From JAYWDA01 sp043747555 (GTDB lineage Bacteria; Bdellovibrionota; Bdellovibrionia; Bdellovibrionales; Bdellovibrionaceae), in contig JAYTOY010000084.1 in assembly GCA_043747555.1 (NCBI GenBank), forward strand, positions 1-64,000: a stretch of DNA of 64,000 nucleotides, given 5' to 3'. Within the stretch, counting starts at the first letter, position 1. Each line of letters opens with the position of its first letter. Below, one piece after another: positions 50,535 through 59,131 of this stretch. Position numbers and translations under genes: made by a program. A model generated the notes under the pieces. It was not told the DNA's origin and made no database searches. It saw nothing but the letters and a program-made list of their open reading frames with translations.

Positions 50535-53500
50535 GAGTCTTCTCGGGCAATTTATCATTGGCAGTGATGGTTTTCCTTCCGCTCCTAGCGGCAGGAAAAC
50601 CATTTGATTCTGGCGGTTTATCTGTAGAAAAAAAAGCTGTTCAAGAAAAGCCTGTTGAAACTTTATCTGAAGCGCAAAAAATCCGCAAAGCCGATGTGTC
50701 TAAAAGGGTCGTACCAGTTTTGGACCAAGCTGGAGATTTACGTAAAATTGATACGCAAATTAAGGCCATCAATTTAATTATTAAGACTGAAAGTGATAAG
50801 CAGAAAAAAATTGATCTGTTTATTCGTCGTAGCCAGTTGTATATTTCAGCGGCGCGAACATTGGGCTTGAAGCGGACAAAAAGAGCCGATTTGGGCGGCG
50901 ATGAAAAAAAATATTTAGATTCAGCAAAAAAAACCTTAGAAGATTTGCAGAAATTCAGCAAAGAAAAGCCAAAACGCCTAGGAAATATCTATTATCTTCT
51001 TGGTATGGTTGAATACGAATACGAGCATTACGACAAAGTTCGAGATTATTTTATCATGTCGATTAAGCTTGATCCAAAAAATCCATTGGCGACGACCATG
51101 GCCTTGATGGTTGGCGAACTTGACTATGACCACGACCGTTACGCTGAAGCAATTAAAAGTTATCAGTGGCTTTACAAGGTCATGAATCCCCACGAACGCG
51201 CCTTGGCCGACTATAAGACAGGCTGGTGCTATATCGGGTTGAGTGATTTTGAAAATGCAAAAAAATATTTAATTCGAGTTGTCAGAGTTAATGGGGAAAC
51301 ATCTTTCGTTGAGGACTCCATCCGGGATTTAGCGTTCTTGGTTGGACAAAAAGACGACGAAATGCAGACGATTAAATTCGGCGTTGAAAACTTTTCAGAC
51401 CTTGCTTACCGCGCTAAATTCTACTTTCACTCGTTATCTTATTACCTTCAAAAAGATAAAAAGAAAAGTCGGCAACCTTTATTTCTAGAGCTTCTTGCTG
51501 TTGAAAAAGATCCCCTTCAGCGAGCTCGCATTTTAGCTTTAAAAGTCAGCTACGAACGCAGAGAGTACCCGACGGTTGAAGCCTATAAAGCCATCGCTGA
51601 AATGGATAATCAAATTAAGAAAATGGACCCGCCGTTGAAAGAAAAGTTTTTCTTTCAAGAAGGGCCTAATTTAGAAGATAATTCGGAAGCGATCATAAAG
51701 AACTTCGTCGATGCCTATACTGGACGACTGAATATGCCTGAAAAGCTGACGAAGGATTATATCGTAACAGCTTTAAAGAAATTAATCGAAATTCATCTTA
51801 GGCTATTTCCAAACTCTAGTAAGCAGGATCAAATTTATAGCTTATGGATGGATGCTTGCTACGACACAAAAGATATTTCCTGTTTGCAGCAGCTGAAACC
51901 TGTTTTTAAAGCTAAAAGTGACAAAATTAAAGCCTTTGATGGCTTGCACACGATCTTAGAAATCAAAGTTCTTACATTGGTTGATAAAAATTATGAAAAA
52001 GATCCAGAATTGCATGAAAGCGAACTATTAAGATTAATTCAAGAGTTCGTCAAAGAGCATCCTGATCATCCAGAAAATATAAAACTAATTCGTAAATCGA
52101 CAGCGCTGATGTTAAAGAAAGAACTTTTTAAAGAGGCTTTGCCGCAGCTTGAGATGCTTCAAAAGATCGAGCCTACTGATGATAATCTTCATAAGCTCTT
52201 ATTCAGTCGATTTAAGTTAGGAATGTATGAAGAAGTTGTTAATCACCCCGGAGTGGACAAGTCAAAAAATAAGGATGTTTTGAATGTTTACCGTGAGGCC
52301 AGTTTAATCTTGGCTCAAAAAAGCTTAGACGGGAATAACTTCGATAACTATGAAAAAAATCTCAAAATGTTTTTGGCCTCGAATCCTGATCAGCAAAAGG
52401 CAGTGTTAGCTTACACTGATTATTTTGATCGTTTGATTAAGGCTCAGAAATACGACAACTTTATGCGAGAGTGGCGTGCGACAGCAGGCCCGACAAAAGA
52501 ATTGAAAGAGTTTTTACCCGTACGAGCAAATGCCCTATCTTCCATGCGGGCTGATGGTTATTTCGTCGACGATGTCTTTTTGCAAAAGCCTTCGAAGGAT
52601 GAAAACCTTAATTTCAATATTTTAGTGTATCATCGCGCTTTAAATAAGCCCTTATCAAAACCAGAGTTTAAAGACATCCGATCTTTGCCGGCGCAAAAAA
52701 GAAATTATATCTACAATTTAGTGATGGTCTCCCGACCGAAACTAATGATTGATCTGCTAACAGAACAAAGGCGTTTAGACGAAGACGAAAAAAGAATTTT
52801 ATATACAGCGTATCTTATGCAGCGAGGTCATGATCACTTTTCATTCACTGAAGAGCAGCAAAAACTTTTAAGGGGCGTTATTCCTAAGAAAAATGCACCG
52901 GCTGAAAAATCGAAACTTTTTGCTGAGTTTGGAAAAGTCCCGGCGCCAAAATCAACATGGAGTGCAAAGCGATATAACAATCAAGTTGAGCAGTTGGTCG
53001 CCCACACTCGTTCAATTCGAAAGAAAATCGCCAGAGAAATCGGAAAAATAAGTGTGAAAGATAAGATCGCACTTTTGCAAAATGCCATCGATCAAGAAAA
53101 AAAAACAGCTGAGTCGATTCGGAAGTCACCTCTGCCTCCTGGATTAAGTGATCCTCAAAAAGTAGAGTATGAAAACGCTTTAGGAGAGGTCGCTAAAGAG
53201 TACGAAAATCAAGCTGATGAGTTTAATAAAAGTAAAACTGAAATTGATGCTAAGAACCAAGTGGAAGAAGAGGACGCAGCTAAAAATCATTTACCGCAGG
53301 TGGCGATTGAAAAACTTCCTGAGCCGTCACCAGCTTCGCGTTTTCCTTTGGCCCAAGAGCTATTCCGTAAAAATTCAGTGGCTGGCCTGGTTTTCTGGGA
53401 TGCTCAACTGACTGATAAAAAGATCACTGAAGAGACCTATTATGAAGGACGCGTACGATTGCTTTTGCAGATCGCGGTCCATCAATCAATGCGTGATTTT

Positions 53501-53569
53501 ATCTTGAGCGAGCTTAAGGCAGCTCAACAAGAAGGTCTTATTACAAAGTGGAAAGGAACCGCTGGATGA
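50525..53569 (+). CDS. large exported TPR protein (GltE/AglT-like position)
   Basis: The 1014-residue precursor has a signal peptide (about 1-25, LAVMVFLPLLAAGKP) and at least ten helical-repeat units of TPR type between about 150 and 700 (NIYYLLGMVEYEYEHYDKVR; YDHDRYAEAIKSYQWLY; DYKTGWCYIGLSDFENAKKY), followed by a long charged coiled-coil C-terminus. It overlaps the previous and next genes, so it is part of the motor operon. Large TPR proteins link inner and outer membrane parts of the Glt machine. Identity with a named Glt protein is not certain. Confidence 0.75.
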   Translation: MSLRVFSGNLSLAVMVFLPLLAAGKPFDSGGLSVEKKAVQEKPVETLSEAQKIRKADVSKRVVPVLDQAGDLRKIDTQIKAINLIIKTESDKQKKIDLFIRRSQLYISAARTLGLKRTKRADLGGDEKKYLDSAKKTLEDLQKFSKEKPKRLGNIYYLLGMVEYEYEHYDKVRDYFIMSIKLDPKNPLATTMALMVGELDYDHDRYAEAIKSYQWLYKVMNPHERALADYKTGWCYIGLSDFENAKKYLIRVVRVNGETSFVEDSIRDLAFLVGQKDDEMQTIKFGVENFSDLAYRAKFYFHSLSYYLQKDKKKSRQPLFLELLAVEKDPLQRARILALKVSYERREYPTVEAYKAIAEMDNQIKKMDPPLKEKFFFQEGPNLEDNSEAIIKNFVDAYTGRLNMPEKLTKDYIVTALKKLIEIHLRLFPNSSKQDQIYSLWMDACYDTKDISCLQQLKPVFKAKSDKIKAFDGLHTILEIKVLTLVDKNYEKDPELHESELLRLIQEFVKEHPDHPENIKLIRKSTALMLKKELFKEALPQLEMLQKIEPTDDNLHKLLFSRFKLGMYEEVVNHPGVDKSKNKDVLNVYREASLILAQKSLDGNNFDNYEKNLKMFLASNPDQQKAVLAYTDYFDRLIKAQKYDNFMREWRATAGPTKELKEFLPVRANALSSMRADGYFVDDVFLQKPSKDENLNFNILVYHRALNKPLSKPEFKDIRSLPAQKRNYIYNLVMVSRPKLMIDLLTEQRRLDEDEKRILYTAYLMQRGHDHFSFTEEQQKLLRGVIPKKNAPAEKSKLFAEFGKVPAPKSTWSAKRYNNQVEQLVAHTRSIRKKIAREIGKISVKDKIALLQNAIDQEKKTAESIRKSPLPPGLSDPQKVEYENALGEVAKEYENQADEFNKSKTEIDAKNQVEEEDAAKNHLPQVAIEKLPEPSPASRFPLAQELFRKNSVAGLVFWDAQLTDKKITEETYYEGRVRLLLQIAVHQSMRDFILSELKAAQQEGLITKWKGTAG

Positions 53570-53880
53570 AAAAACCTCTCCTTTTTGTATCTTTAATTTT
53601 TACCATTGGGCTGATAGGAAGTGCAGAAGCTGCGGGGAAGACTTCGACGCCTGCTAAAAATGCGGCGACGTCGGGCCTTGGACAAAATAAAAATGGTCAA
53701 GTATTAGATTTTGAAGGAGAAGTTATCGAGGGCGAAAGAAAACGTCCTGATCTATTCCTGCAGATTTCAACCAAGGATCTTTCGTTCGATTCCCTGCTAT
53801 ATCTAAGAAATAATTATAACGATTACCTAGAAGTCGACAGAAAAGGTCGAAATCGCTACTTCAGAGTCAAAGGAAAGTAA
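53566..53880 (+). CDS. small exported protein of the motor cluster
   Basis: ATG 53566 overlaps the preceding stop and gives 104 residues: a signal peptide (MKKPLLFVSLIFTIGLIGSAEA), a low-complexity Ala/Thr/Lys/Gly linker, and a conserved-looking tail with KRPDLFLQISTKDLSFDSLL and YRNNYNDYL-type residues. It shares one base with the next start (TAATG). Function unknown; its conserved position suggests a structural or chaperone role for the FHA/TonB-like protein. Confidence 0.65.
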   Translation: MKKPLLFVSLIFTIGLIGSAEAAGKTSTPAKNAATSGLGQNKNGQVLDFEGEVIEGERKRPDLFLQISTKDLSFDSLLYLRNNYNDYLEVDRKGRNRYFRVKGK

Positions 53881-55652
53881 TGAAAACGATTGTCGTCAGC
53901 CAAAAAGGCAAAGAACTTAGCCGCTTTATTCCAACAGGACGAAGCACGCTAGTGGGTCGGTCTCCTTCTTGCGATGTTGTTATGCGTTCAAAATCAGTAA
54001 AGCCCGTTCATTTTTTAGTGGAATGGGTTGGCGCTGGGGAATTTGATCCTAATCAAGGCCTTTGGACTGTCGTTAATTTAAAAGAAAAGTTAAAAACGGA
54101 TCGTGATGTTGGAGAAGGCTTAATGCTTTCTAGTCAGGCCATTGAATCCGGAGTCTTTGAATTTAAAATTGTTGAAGATGAATTGGCAGAATCGCAGATT
54201 CGGCGCGGAGTTTTAACAAGAGCTGTTGAAGGAATTAAGGACAGTGAGGGAAGCACAAAGTCTCCGGGGACTGTTGCTGAAGTCATTTATTTCCGCAAAG
54301 ATATCGAAGCCATTACAAATATTCGTCACTTCGATAAGCAAACGTCTCCTGTTTTAATTTTTCCATCATTGCCGCTGGTGAGATTTTCTTGGCTGGAGCA
54401 AATGCCCGGCGTTGGTTTTTTAGAAAATCAGGGCGAGAAAAAAGATTTTCAAATTTTTAACCGCGGTCAAGAGATTACAAAAACTCTTGATGACAAAGGC
54501 AAAAAAGTTGAAGTTCGCACTTCTGATTTTATTACAATTGAAACCCAAGAATATGAATATTACGTTCGGTTAGTTCCTCCAGTTCGTGTCGAAATAATTC
54601 CATTGGCGTGGTTGCACGATCCAATGGTTCGTGCGTTGTTATTTTTATTACTACTATTATGTTTAATGGCCGGATATATGGCGATCCGTCCACCAGACGA
54701 GGTCAAAGAGCCTGAGCCACCTCCGCGTGTCGCAACGATTCAAGTGCAGGATTTGGTTGTGAAGCCTGTTCCTCCTCCGCCGCCACCTCCTCCTAGCGAA
54801 ACTCCACCGGCGCAAGTTAAAAAAACAGTAACGGAAACAAAAACTCCGGCTCCAAAGAAATCTTTTCAGACAGAAAAGGTCACAGCTAAAGAAACAAAAG
54901 CGTCTGCACCATCTGTTAAGAATACAACCAAGGCAGAAAAAAACAGAGCCGGTCTGAATTCCCCGGCTCCAGTCACTAACGTCAACTCTGTTGGTTTACT
55001 TGGCAAACTGGGTGGCGGTAAAAAAACCGGTGAAAAAGTTTCTGCTGATTTGATTGTAAATAAGGGCGTTGTTTCAGACACAGCCACAGGAGAATCTGGA
55101 AAGATCGTTGTCTCTCAGCCGCCATCTGGAGAGCTTGGCCGTGGCCGTGGAGGAAGCGCTAAGGGCGATAACACATTGGCGGGGGCATCAACAACTCTGC
55201 GCAATAACGGCGTGACAGATGATAACAGCGTCGGTGCGCTAGGTATGACCGGTGGAAAGAGTAAGTATTCAACGGGTATGAAGTTAGGCGGCGGCGAAGG
55301 CGCTTCTGGTGGATCAACCAGCGGTATGTCCGGGGACGGCAATATGGAAGTGGCGGGCGGTTTAGATAAAGAGGCCGTCAGAAAAGCTTTGGCTGAAAAC
55401 CGTCGAGCCATCAAAACATGTTACGAAACAGCACTTCTATCAAGAAAAGATTTAGAAGGACGTATCACTTTAAGATGGAAAATCACAGCAAAGGGTCCGG
55501 TTGAAACAATTGCCGTTCAATCGAGCAATGTGAATTTGCCATCCCTAGAAAATTGCGTGCAAAGAGTGGTGAAGAACATCGTTTTCCCGCAAGCACCGAA
55601 TAACTTGCCGACGACAGTCATCTATCCATTTGTTTTCCAAGGGAAGAAGTAG
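53880..55652 (+). CDS. FHA-TM-TonB-like protein (AgmX/PglI C-terminal family; GltG-like)
   Basis: The 590-residue protein has an N-terminal cytoplasmic FHA domain (about 10-95; phosphothreonine-binding GRSTLVGRSPSCDVVMRS), a linker domain, one transmembrane helix at about 250-270 (LFLLLLLCLMAGYMAI), then a periplasmic proline run (eight prolines) and a long Gly/Ser/Lys-rich stretch, and a C-terminal AgmX/PglI TonB-like domain (about 490-590; ENRRAIKTCYETAL, with a second Cys in ENCVQR). In Myxococcus, GltG and GltJ share this outline, spanning the periplasm to contact outer-membrane parts. FHA recognition of a phosphoprotein could tie the motor to a Ser/Thr kinase. It ends the operon. Confidence 0.82.
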   Translation: MKTIVVSQKGKELSRFIPTGRSTLVGRSPSCDVVMRSKSVKPVHFLVEWVGAGEFDPNQGLWTVVNLKEKLKTDRDVGEGLMLSSQAIESGVFEFKIVEDELAESQIRRGVLTRAVEGIKDSEGSTKSPGTVAEVIYFRKDIEAITNIRHFDKQTSPVLIFPSLPLVRFSWLEQMPGVGFLENQGEKKDFQIFNRGQEITKTLDDKGKKVEVRTSDFITIETQEYEYYVRLVPPVRVEIIPLAWLHDPMVRALLFLLLLLCLMAGYMAIRPPDEVKEPEPPPRVATIQVQDLVVKPVPPPPPPPPSETPPAQVKKTVTETKTPAPKKSFQTEKVTAKETKASAPSVKNTTKAEKNRAGLNSPAPVTNVNSVGLLGKLGGGKKTGEKVSADLIVNKGVVSDTATGESGKIVVSQPPSGELGRGRGGSAKGDNTLAGASTTLRNNGVTDDNSVGALGMTGGKSKYSTGMKLGGGEGASGGSTSGMSGDGNMEVAGGLDKEAVRKALAENRRAIKTCYETALLSRKDLEGRITLRWKITAKGPVETIAVQSSNVNLPSLENCVQRVVKNIVFPQAPNNLPTTVIYPFVFQGKK

Positions 55653-56492
55653 TTAGAACAGCACGCTCTCTGGAAGGCCCATTCGCGAAGCAATCACACG
55701 AACAATTTCCGAAGCGGTCTCTTCCAGAGCCCGCTCTGTCACATTAAAAACGGGCCAGCGCCGATTTTCCTTATAGATTCTTTCTGCATATTCGATCTCT
55801 TTATGAATGTGTGAAAGCGAAGCATACTCGCCCCCTGGATCCTGGCCAAATTTTTCTAATCTATTTTTACGGATTCTTTGCAAGGATTCCATATCAATAA
55901 TCAGACCGACAACTTTCCGCTGATCAACTTTAGCTAATTCCGCTGGCAAGGGTGTATTTAAAACTAAGGGAACATTGGCTACTTTCCATCCCTTATGGGA
56001 AAGAAAAATTGATAATGGCGTTTTGCTGGTGCGACTGATACCGACTAAAATAATATCTGCTTTGTCCAAATCATTCAGTGTTTTTCCATCGTCATGTTTG
56101 ACGGTGAATTCAATGGCTTCGATGCGTTTAAAATAAAGGTCATCAACAACGCGTAAGGCGCCCACCGTATTTTCTGAAGACACACCAAAAAATGCGTCAA
56201 GGGTGTTCAAGAGGGGATCGAGTAAGTCAATATAGGGAATACCTTTTGCTGCAGACAAATCTTTTAATTTTACTCGCAGCTGAGTGCTGGCCACCGTATA
56301 GGCAATCATCCCTCGCTTTTGAAAGCACTCTTCAATAAGGCTTTCTGCTTGATTTTCCGTTCTCACATTTTTGCAGCGGATGATATTAACATCTTTTTGA
56401 GGATATTGAACAAGGGCCGCGCGAATCATTGTAGCGGCCGTTTCTCCGGTGCTGTCGGAGATAATATAAATTGTATAATTGGTTTCACTCAT
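55653..56492 (-). CDS. ppsR: PEP synthase regulatory kinase/pyrophosphorylase
   Basis: The 279-residue bifunctional enzyme of the DUF299 family phosphorylates PEP synthase or pyruvate phosphate dikinase with ADP and reverses this with phosphate. The N-terminal YIISDSTGETAATMI segment and the P-loop-like VGISRTSKTPLSIFL (about 150) are the family marks, followed by YKVANVPL-like (WKVANVPLVL) and the late RPVFNVTERALEETA segment. The target PEP synthase is not in view. It overlaps the preceding gene by 4 bases and ends one base after the convergent motor operon. Confidence 0.9.
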   Translation of the reverse strand: MSETNYTIYIISDSTGETAATMIRAALVQYPQKDVNIIRCKNVRTENQAESLIEECFQKRGMIAYTVASTQLRVKLKDLSAAKGIPYIDLLDPLLNTLDAFFGVSSENTVGALRVVDDLYFKRIEAIEFTVKHDDGKTLNDLDKADIILVGISRTSKTPLSIFLSHKGWKVANVPLVLNTPLPAELAKVDQRKVVGLIIDMESLQRIRKNRLEKFGQDPGGEYASLSHIHKEIEYAERIYKENRRWPVFNVTERALEETASEIVRVIASRMGLPESVLF

Positions 56493-57037
56493 GCAAAGGC
56501 TTTCAAAATTTCTTGATGAACCTCATTCATATGATTTTTCAGCCATGGTCCAGCCAATCTTGTCATCAACAGAAAACTGACGTGGTCATGCGGTCTTAGA
56601 AAAAAGGCAGTCAGGTCTTCGGGGTTTCGAATTTTTTGATCAATCCCTAATTGTTTTAGGAAAGGAATGGCCGGGGCTTTGACAATTTGCAAAGGCGAAA
56701 GCTGAGGGCCGCCCTTAACTTCCATGGCCTGATCAATCAAGGGATTCATGCGACCCTCTTCAAAGAAAGCCTGAGCTTTCCAGTTTTTATTTTCTTTTTC
56801 CAAAAGAATTCCCACATCAAAAAAAATTGCCAATCGCGAGAATAAGATGATCGTTCGATCTTCAAGGTCTTCTGGTAATTCACGGGAAAGAGTTCGAATC
56901 AGCTGCGACTCATGATGGGGTTCGAATAACGTTTTTGCATTTTGTGCGTTATTCTGTAAATCCATAATAAGTACGGATTCAATTTTTTGCTCGAGCTTAG
57001 TTAATCGCCTTTGCAGGCCCTGACTCCACTTTTCCAT
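56489..57037 (-). CDS. hypothetical cytoplasmic protein
   Basis: A 182-residue protein with a coiled-coil-like N-terminus and a C-terminal domain resembling a divergent GAF-like fold only in general outline. No catalytic motif. It overlaps ppsR by 4 bases and follows another unknown gene, so it belongs to an nrdR-nusB-unknown-unknown-ppsR operon. Confidence 0.65.
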   Translation of the reverse strand: MEKWSQGLQRRLTKLEQKIESVLIMDLQNNAQNAKTLFEPHHESQLIRTLSRELPEDLEDRTIILFSRLAIFFDVGILLEKENKNWKAQAFFEEGRMNPLIDQAMEVKGGPQLSPLQIVKAPAIPFLKQLGIDQKIRNPEDLTAFFLRPHDHVSFLLMTRLAGPWLKNHMNEVHQEILKAFA

Positions 57038-57056
57038 AGATCTATTGTCGCTGTTT

Positions 57057-57515
57057 TTAGTTCAATAGATCAAGAACGACTGTAATTTCTTTTTCATTTT
57101 CGGTGGGGATCAGGGACTCAGGCATCGCATCCGCCAGTTGGCCCGAGGGTAAAAAAATTCGTAAAGATGGATTTTGAAGCTGGCTCCAAACCGTCGAAAT
57201 TTTTTTCATCCATTCCTTGAAGTTATCATTATAAGGAACGATGGCCACCCACTTATTGGGGAGCAAGGGTTGCGAATGAATAATAAGAGGTGCCGAGCTT
57301 GCAGAGATCATCTTTGGAACTTCAACGCCAGTTTTTTCAATGATTCCAATTAAAAACTCAGACAAGGGTGGTGTTTGATGCCGAGAGGCTTTCACAATTT
57401 GGAAATTTAAGTACCAGTCGATTTTTGCAGTCCACTGGCATTTTCCAAGATCTGCCATCACCCAAAGTTCAGCTCCCGGATTTAAAGCACTGGCTTGCGA
57501 GAGAGTGGCAAACAA
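57057..57515 (-). CDS. hypothetical protein
   Basis: A 152-residue product starting at TTG 57515 after AAGGAG at 6 bases, with the start touching the nusB stop. It is beta-rich with no signal peptide and no motif I recognise. Its position between nusB and ppsR in one operon is the only clue. Confidence 0.6.
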   Translation of the reverse strand: MFATLSQASALNPGAELWVMADLGKCQWTAKIDWYLNFQIVKASRHQTPPLSEFLIGIIEKTGVEVPKMISASSAPLIIHSQPLLPNKWVAIVPYNDNFKEWMKKISTVWSQLQNPSLRIFLPSGQLADAMPESLIPTENEKEITVVLDLLN

Positions 57516-57905
57516 CTAGGACTCCTTGCTGATCTGATCCAAGATTCCATTCACAAATGCACCGGAATCAGTGTTGCCATATTTCTTTGCGATCTCGACG
57601 GCTTCATCGATAGCAATATGAGATTTCAAATTAAGCAGTCGAATTTCATAACAAGCCAAACGTAAAATGGTGCGATCGACGACGCTCATGCGTTCCATTT
57701 TCCAGTGCCGACTAGCGGCTTGAATCCACTGATCAATTTGATCTTTGTTTTCAGTGACTCCGGTGACTAATTTTAACGTGTAGTCGCGAATATCTTTAGC
57801 AACAGGCTCATCCAGCATGGCAATAAATTGATCAAAATCGATTTGCGAAGTGAATTCACGTTGAAAAAGAATCTGCAGGGCCAACTCGCGGGAGGTGCGT
57901 CTCAT
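57516..57905 (-). CDS. nusB: transcription antitermination factor NusB
   Basis: The 129-residue all-helical protein joins NusE (S10) at boxA RNA in rRNA antitermination. It shows the opening RRTSRELALQILFQREF, then DQWIQAASRHWKMERMSVVDRTILRLACYE and the terminal AIDEAVEIAKKYG, FVNGILDQI. Size is typical. The nrdR gene lies 12 bases upstream. Confidence 0.95.
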   Translation of the reverse strand: MRRTSRELALQILFQREFTSQIDFDQFIAMLDEPVAKDIRDYTLKLVTGVTENKDQIDQWIQAASRHWKMERMSVVDRTILRLACYEIRLLNLKSHIAIDEAVEIAKKYGNTDSGAFVNGILDQISKES

Positions 57906-57917
57906 GTTTTAGTTCTC

Positions 57918-58421
57918 TTAGTTATTTTGGGGAGTTAGTGGAAGTTGTGGATCTTTTACATCGACAAATTCTTGCAGTTCCGAATCTTCTAAAGAGTCGA
58001 CAAATTCCTGCACATCTTTAAAGTTTCGATACACACTTGAAAATCGCACGTAAGCGACATCGTCCACTTGCTTCAGTTCGGCCATGACTTTTTTGCCAAT
58101 CAAGCGAGCCGGAATTTCTGAGTCGCCGCGGTTGATGAGCCAAGAAGCAATTCGGTCAACAATAGCATCCAAAGTCGACAAGCTGACCGGCCGCTTTTGG
58201 CAAGACGCTTGCAAACCTTTCAGAATTTTTTCACGCAGGAAAGCTTCACGTCGGCCATCTTTTTTAACAACAGCGGGATAATTCACAACTAAAGTTTCTA
58301 CGGTTGTAAAACGAGATTTGCAGTCCAAGCATTCCCGGCGACGGCGAATCGAGCCGTCTTTTTGGATGCGAGTATCGAGGACCCGGTCGTCATGATGACT
58401 GCAGAAAGGACATCTCATTCT
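57918..58421 (-). CDS. nrdR: ribonucleotide reductase repressor NrdR
   Basis: ATG 58421 gives 167 residues that begin with the zinc ribbon MRCPFCSHHDDRVLDTR and CLDCKSRFTTVE, then the ATP-cone domain (VVKKDGRREAFLREKILKGL). NrdR senses ATP/dATP and represses ribonucleotide reductase genes. A longer start at 58478 would add 19 residues before the zinc ribbon, which is unlike the family. Confidence 0.95.
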   Translation of the reverse strand, partial: RMRCPFCSHHDDRVLDTRIQKDGSIRRRRECLDCKSRFTTVETLVVNYPAVVKKDGRREAFLREKILKGLQASCQKRPVSLSTLDAIVDRIASWLINRGDSEIPARLIGKKVMAELKQVDDVAYVRFSSVYRNFKDVQEFVDSLEDSELQEFVDVKDPQLPLTPQNN

Positions 58422-58522
58422 TGGTAAAGTAGGAGCACCCAGTAAAGGGGTCAACCTTCGATGCTTAACACTAAGCATTAATTTTTCCTTGCATGACTGT
58501 CTAAGGTTGGTAAGAATGGGGC

Positions 58523-59131
58523 ATGAAAATATCAGTTTTTATTGTTTTTTTGGCCATGGGATTTTCAAATCAAGCCAGAGCCCAAGAGGTCGGGCGTGAA
58601 GCGGCAGGAACCTATTTTGCCAACGGCCAGAGAGCGGCAGCAGCTGTTACGGACCAAGATCATTATTTAGCGATTCATGCCGGCCAATTTATGGAATCGA
58701 CCTCATGGGAGTGGGGTCAGCACGAGCGCGCTGAAAAGACCGGTAATTACAGTGTCGGCGTCACCTACCGTGTTGAAAAGTACACGACTTTGATGGATTT
58801 AAATATTCGAATCGAAGCTAACGAATATAACGTGGTGAATGAAAAGCCCTTCAAACTTAGTTTTATGCCGGTTCTGACTTTTCCGGACGTCGCTTCAAAG
58901 TTTCCATTGTACTTTGGCGCAGGGGCAGGGGCAGGCGTGTTTTTTCGGCAGGTGAAGGATGAAAGTTTTGTCAGCATTGATTACCAGCTTCTTTTGGGTG
59001 CCAGGTTTTTTGATATCTATGAGAACGCCGGTTTTTTTATTGAAACGGGTTTAAAAAACCATCTTTTGATCACCAGCAGCGGACAATTTAATGGCGTTTT
59101 TCTTAGCGCCGGAGCGGTTTTTACGTTTTGA
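58523..59131 (+). CDS. exported beta-rich protein, possible outer-membrane barrel
   Basis: The 202-residue precursor has a signal peptide (MKISVFIVFLAMGFSNQARA). The mature part shows alternating amphipathic strands, glycine-rich turns (YFGAGAGAGVFF) and a terminal aromatic (AGAVFTF), consistent with a small outer-membrane barrel. It overlaps the following methyltransferase gene start by 4 bases (TTGA), though no functional link is evident. Confidence 0.65.
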   Translation: MKISVFIVFLAMGFSNQARAQEVGREAAGTYFANGQRAAAAVTDQDHYLAIHAGQFMESTSWEWGQHERAEKTGNYSVGVTYRVEKYTTLMDLNIRIEANEYNVVNEKPFKLSFMPVLTFPDVASKFPLYFGAGAGAGVFFRQVKDESFVSIDYQLLLGARFFDIYENAGFFIETGLKNHLLITSSGQFNGVFLSAGAVFTF

